Source: Chrysopilus asiliformis
Taxonomy: Eukaryota > Arthropoda > Insecta > Diptera > Rhagionidae
Length of the DNA: 64,000 nucleotides
Reading direction: 5' to 3'
Assembly: GCA_964034945.1 (NCBI GenBank)
Contig: OZ035963.1
Coordinates: 49,851,532-49,915,531 of the forward strand
In this document: piece after piece, positions 60,300 to 64,000 of the stretch
How positions within the stretch are numbered: the stretch's first letter is position 1
How the letters are laid out: each line of letters opens with the position of its first letter
Notes under the pieces: generated by a model
Seen by the model: the letters and a program-made list of their open reading frames with translations, nothing else
Databases searched by the model: none
Told to the model about the DNA's origin: nothing
Position numbers and translations under genes: made by a program

Positions 60300-63035
60300 A
60301 TGTGTCGAGAAAAGTTTTCATTTTGGAGCCAAGGGTCATTCCACTATGGTTATCTATGCATTTCATCAGAATTTTAACGCTTGTGGCCTAGTAGCCCTAC
60401 TCTTCAAAGGTGCTCAACTTACAGGATAACGGTGTAAAGAATTTCCTTAAGGGCTTAACCTCTCTAATGGTGAAAACCAGATCCAAATCCCTTCAGAATT
60501 GCAGATAGCACAAGGTAGCAGAAGAGTAGGAAGAGGGTATGTGAAAACCAGTGAACATTTGGCTTTAATTCTGAAAACCAAATTCCTTTTGAAATGCAGA
60601 AGACTTCAGGAGAGGGGGTTTGCAGAAAGTTAAAAGGGTAGATTTAAAATATGGCTAACTTCTCAAATAACTGAAAAACTCGAGTGGTTCAAGAGAAATC
60701 AGCTTATAGCCCGACAGCGTTTTTGGCCAAGGCGTTTTCCGAGAGTAAAAGTGAATCGCATAGTCGTCCATTGATTTAGCTTCCCAGCCAGCGCAGCGTT
60801 TATAATGCTCGGTCCGTATCGGTTACTAGAAATGACTCTATCAAGTTGCATTTACTTGCAACAGGAACCTATTAGATACTTATATTCCACTACTTATATT
60901 CCACTAAAATGGGGAATGAAAAGTCACAGTATTTGACCGCGTGTAAAACTTTTTCGGAAAATGCGTCTCAAGCAAGACCCAAATTCGTATCCGATCGTCT
61001 CTTTGAGACAACATTGATAGTCGAAAATAATAATTTTTGTGTTAAATTTAAGACATCGTTCTGTGCGATTTCATGAAAAATGGAATTAAAATTTTCATGA
61101 TTAAATCGCGACGAATTGTATCGCCACTATAAAGTGGCGTGTGATACATCAGGGTTTCAGAAACTCAAAACAAAGTTCCCAGAACGTAGCATAGGAATAT
61201 ATTTAGTGCTTAGAACATCAAATGTCAAATTCAGTGTAAATGTGTTGTGCATATAAGTGGCTATTTGAACGTTTTCTTGACTTGTGTTTCGGTTTCCCAT
61301 TTGATTGCCGAAAATAAGGATAAGTCAAGTAAATGAATGCCTGAAAAGAATGGGAAAACGTACTCATATGTGGAAGGATTCAGAGATTTATTGTTGATTG
61401 TTTCGTAAAGCGTAAAATTCATATTGAAATGACATTTCTCCTGACATTCGATCAACAGTCTTGTGCTTTTTTCTAAAAAATGTTTAGGTTTGTGGCAATT
61501 CCTCATCTCGGTTAATTTATGCTGCGTGGGTTTATACTCTCCTGTACATAGAATTAATTGACACAAGGGTATATGAGTTTTGATTTATTGCCATGGTTGT
61601 AAACAATGGAGGGCATGAAAACTGCTGTCAACAGGATGAGCGAGAAAGAATGATTGCCTTTGCGAGACAGGAACAGGTTCATGTTGTGTAGAAAACTTTG
61701 TAGTTCTGTTAGGAGGTGTTTGTCGAATAACCAAATTAAAGAATAGATTTTGTTGCTATGCGGTACCCAAAATATGCTTTTCGGAACGCTTTTGCCACCT
61801 TTAAATAAACGTCAGTTTGGTTACATTGTAGTATTCAAATGAAGTGGTTTGAGCGTTGCGAAAGCTTATATTAAGGACTGTGAAGTTTCTACTATGAAGC
61901 CACTGCCGGGACCATAAAGTGTGCCAATATCCACATTTCAAACAAGAGAAAATATTACCGTTTAGTAGCATTAAAGATCCCAAATAGCATTTTAAGCAGC
62001 AATTATGGTGTTTATCCCCATAATTCGTCACCATGCAAATCGCGGCGATAAGCAATTTATGTCGCAAATACGTAGTTAGTTGTGCCAACGAGACGCGCAA
62101 CGAGACCCATAGTGGGGAACACTTTTCAGCGGTTTGCGGCGCCGCAATTATAACGACAGGGACGTAATTAGTTGCCTCATGCGCGAGCGTCATCTGACGG
62201 CATTATATCACACAATTACACAAATCATCGAGCGGGTTTTCTTTCTCCCTCGAATGCTTGCTAGTAAACAGAGATGAACAAATAAAAACGTAAGCAGAAG
62301 ACGAACGAGAAAAATCTAATGGCGACAAATTAATGGAAACTTTTGTGGAGTGTTATTTTATAATGGACTTTTCTTCCGGTTGCATGTCGTGATTTTAATT
62401 GCCATTAAAATTTTTCGACAATATTGGATCTGAAATTTAAACAGATTTTAATGGGCCATCGAATTATTTTGTTTTTAATCAAAAATTTCTTTAATTTTAT
62501 TTTATCGGTAAAATTTTTTTTTCTTTTGCAATGAAATTTTGATGCCAATAAAATTATGCTGTTTCAAAAATGTATGCTATCCACTTTTTATGCAATATCC
62601 TTCAGTCATTCGCCTGAAATAAGAAATTTAATTCTCGAAACGAAATCGTTTCCATCAAATGTCAGTGAGAAATATGGCGGCTGAAGGCATCAATTTTTTT
62701 TGGTGTTTCTCAGACGGGGAGCTTTAATGAAACTTTAGTGGCAGACTATTTCGACCCGAAAACCATCAAATGCTGCTCTATCGCTGCAGGAATTTTCATG
62801 AAGCGAATGTTGCTCCAAAGATGAACCGTGGGTCACCAATTTCCCCACTAAAGCAATTGTGGCTTTGCAGACGCATTATTAATCGGTGCGACGCGCTCGT
62901 CACTTCTTTCGCTTCTTTTACGCGGATGTGAATTATAGGTGTAAATTTTTAGCCCCGATTGCGTAAATTGCTGCATTTTAAAGCCGCAAAGAACAAATCT
63001 CATGTTCCCGTACTTTTCGATGCTATTTGGGATTA
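60300..63035. other. spacer, possible regulatory block
   Basis: 60400-60660 resembles the reverse of Helitron internal units ('ctctctaatggtgaaaacca', 'gcaggagagggggt'-like text). 61850-63010 has no detectable repeat and higher GC; see findings. Minus-strand frames (61261-61566, 61801-62193) have no recognised domain. Confidence 0.45.
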
Positions 63036-63987
63036 CTAGCTTGCATACCCGTCGTTGACGGGTTACGTTTTTTGTATAAGTTTTAGAATACGAAGAAAAC
63101 TGGAAAGAACTTAAAAACTTTTGAGAAAATCTTATCCTTGGAGGACTCTCCGTTGTGAATTAGGCTAACACCGGATTCGTGATCAGCGACCATAAAAATA
63201 TTAGAGCGTTCCGAAAGAAAAATGATTAGGGATATTTGCACTATCTTACAGGACCTTCCGCTTCGAATTATAAAATTCTGGCACCAGGTTTGTGATCAGC
63301 ATCCCTGAAAAACCCCTAATGCCAATTTTTCCCGGCAAAAACGGAAAAGGATATTCGCATTATCCTTACAAGACCCTTCGTTAGGATTTTTGGAATTGTA
63401 ATAACAGATTCGTGATCAGCGACCCCGAAAACCCATTAATACCAGTTTTCCCAGGAATTTGCGTTTTCCTTGCAGGACCTTTCCGTTTCGAGTTTTGAAA
63501 ACACCAGATTCGTGATCAGCGACCCCGAAAACCCCCGAGTGAAACTTTTCAGTCTCCTATTGAGCAGGATTCATGGCGAAAATCACGGTTTAAAAACACC
63601 CAAATCCCCTTTATCCCCCGTTTACCTCCTTAGCGGTAAAATTTCGGAAAACTCCGCCTTAGTGAGCGCCTACGTGATAGTTGGGACATACTGTGAAAGT
63701 TTCAAGTTTCTAGCTGTAGGGGTTTGGGCTGGGCGTTGATGAGTCAGTCGGTCAGTCGGTCAGTCGGTCAGTCAGTCAGTCAGTCAGTCAATCAGTCAAT
63801 CAGTCAGTCAATCATTCAATCAGTCAATCAGTCAATCAGTCAATCAGTCAATCAGTCAATCAGTCAATCAGTCAATCAGTCAATCAGTCAATCAGTCAGT
63901 CAATCAGTCAGTCAATCAGTCAGTCAATCAGTCAAACAGTCAGTCAGTCAATCAGTCAGTCAGGTTAAACGATTTTATATATATAGA
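63036..63987 (-). mobile_element. complete Helitron of the CTGA-array family
   Basis: On the minus strand it starts TCTATATATATAAAATCG after an A, then 'tttaacctgac' and the tetranucleotide array. The family blocks follow ('cccaaacccctacagctaga', 'taggcgctcactaaggcg', 'gctcaataggagactgaaaag', repeated 'gatcagcgacc'-type units). It ends 'acccgtcaacgacgggtatg' 'caag' CTAG followed by T. The hairpin CCCGTC-aac-GACGGG is clear. No Rep/helicase gene. Confidence 0.9.
63741..63962. repeat. TCAG/TCAA tetranucleotide array
   Basis: A mixed array with short GGTCAGTC, TCAATCAG and TCAGTCAG blocks, less homogeneous than the sister array at 43208. It lies at the 5' side of a Helitron. Confidence 0.95.
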
Positions 63988-64000
63988 TAGACACAAGCAG

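Noticed and set aside
1..64000. CRISPR arrays, tRNA or rRNA genes
   Set aside because: The tandem arrays have no unique spacers and lie in eukaryotic repeats; no tRNA-like cloverleaf or rRNA segment was recognised by eye.

Overview
This is an AT-rich animal window with spliced genes and no bacterial traits. Two genes can be read with confidence, both on the + strand. Their protein sequences point to an insect, most likely a fly (Diptera). The first is a dpr-family immunoglobulin cell-surface gene, closest to dpr20. The second is ribosomal protein RpL22, with the long Ala/Lys/Pro-rich N-terminal extension known from flies. The species cannot be named from the sequence alone.

Layout. The dpr20-like gene occupies about 6.4-35.3 kb. 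Five exons are recovered, at 6466-7046, 8111-8324, 32310-32616, 34922-35046 and 35109-35230. The signal-peptide exon was not found. A 24-kb intron splits Ig domain 1 from Ig domain 2 and holds most of the mobile DNA: a complete hAT transposon with an uninterrupted transposase ORF and an 8-bp target duplication, two near-identical internally deleted mariner copies, two decayed mariners, Helitrons, and a 2.6-kb satellite of about 72-73-bp units. RpL22 lies at 39.0-40.6 kb. Its first coding exon is only 12 bases long. The TATA-less start region carries a TOP-like pyrimidine tract. The rest (40.8-64 kb) has no gene I can defend.

Mobile DNA is the main content. Recognisable groups are: (i) Helitrons with TC...CTRR ends and A/T flanks, several carrying tetranucleotide arrays near the 5' end; (ii) seven short TTAA-flanked piggyBac-type elements; (iii) TA-flanked Tc1/mariner-type MITEs, including one family whose inverted repeats have grown into CGATTA hexamer arrays; (iv) TAA-flanked PIF/Harbinger-type elements, one keeping the start of a transposase gene and nested in a Helitron; (v) 3' ends of a non-LTR retrotransposon; (vi) large foldback palindromes.

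I found no new protein-coding system. The most unusual material is structural: repeat arrays growing inside transposon ends, nested insertions that order events in time, a possibly autonomous hAT, and a 59-bp-arm palindrome just downstream of dpr20. All calls come from reading the sequence, without database search or alignment software. Percent identities were not computed.
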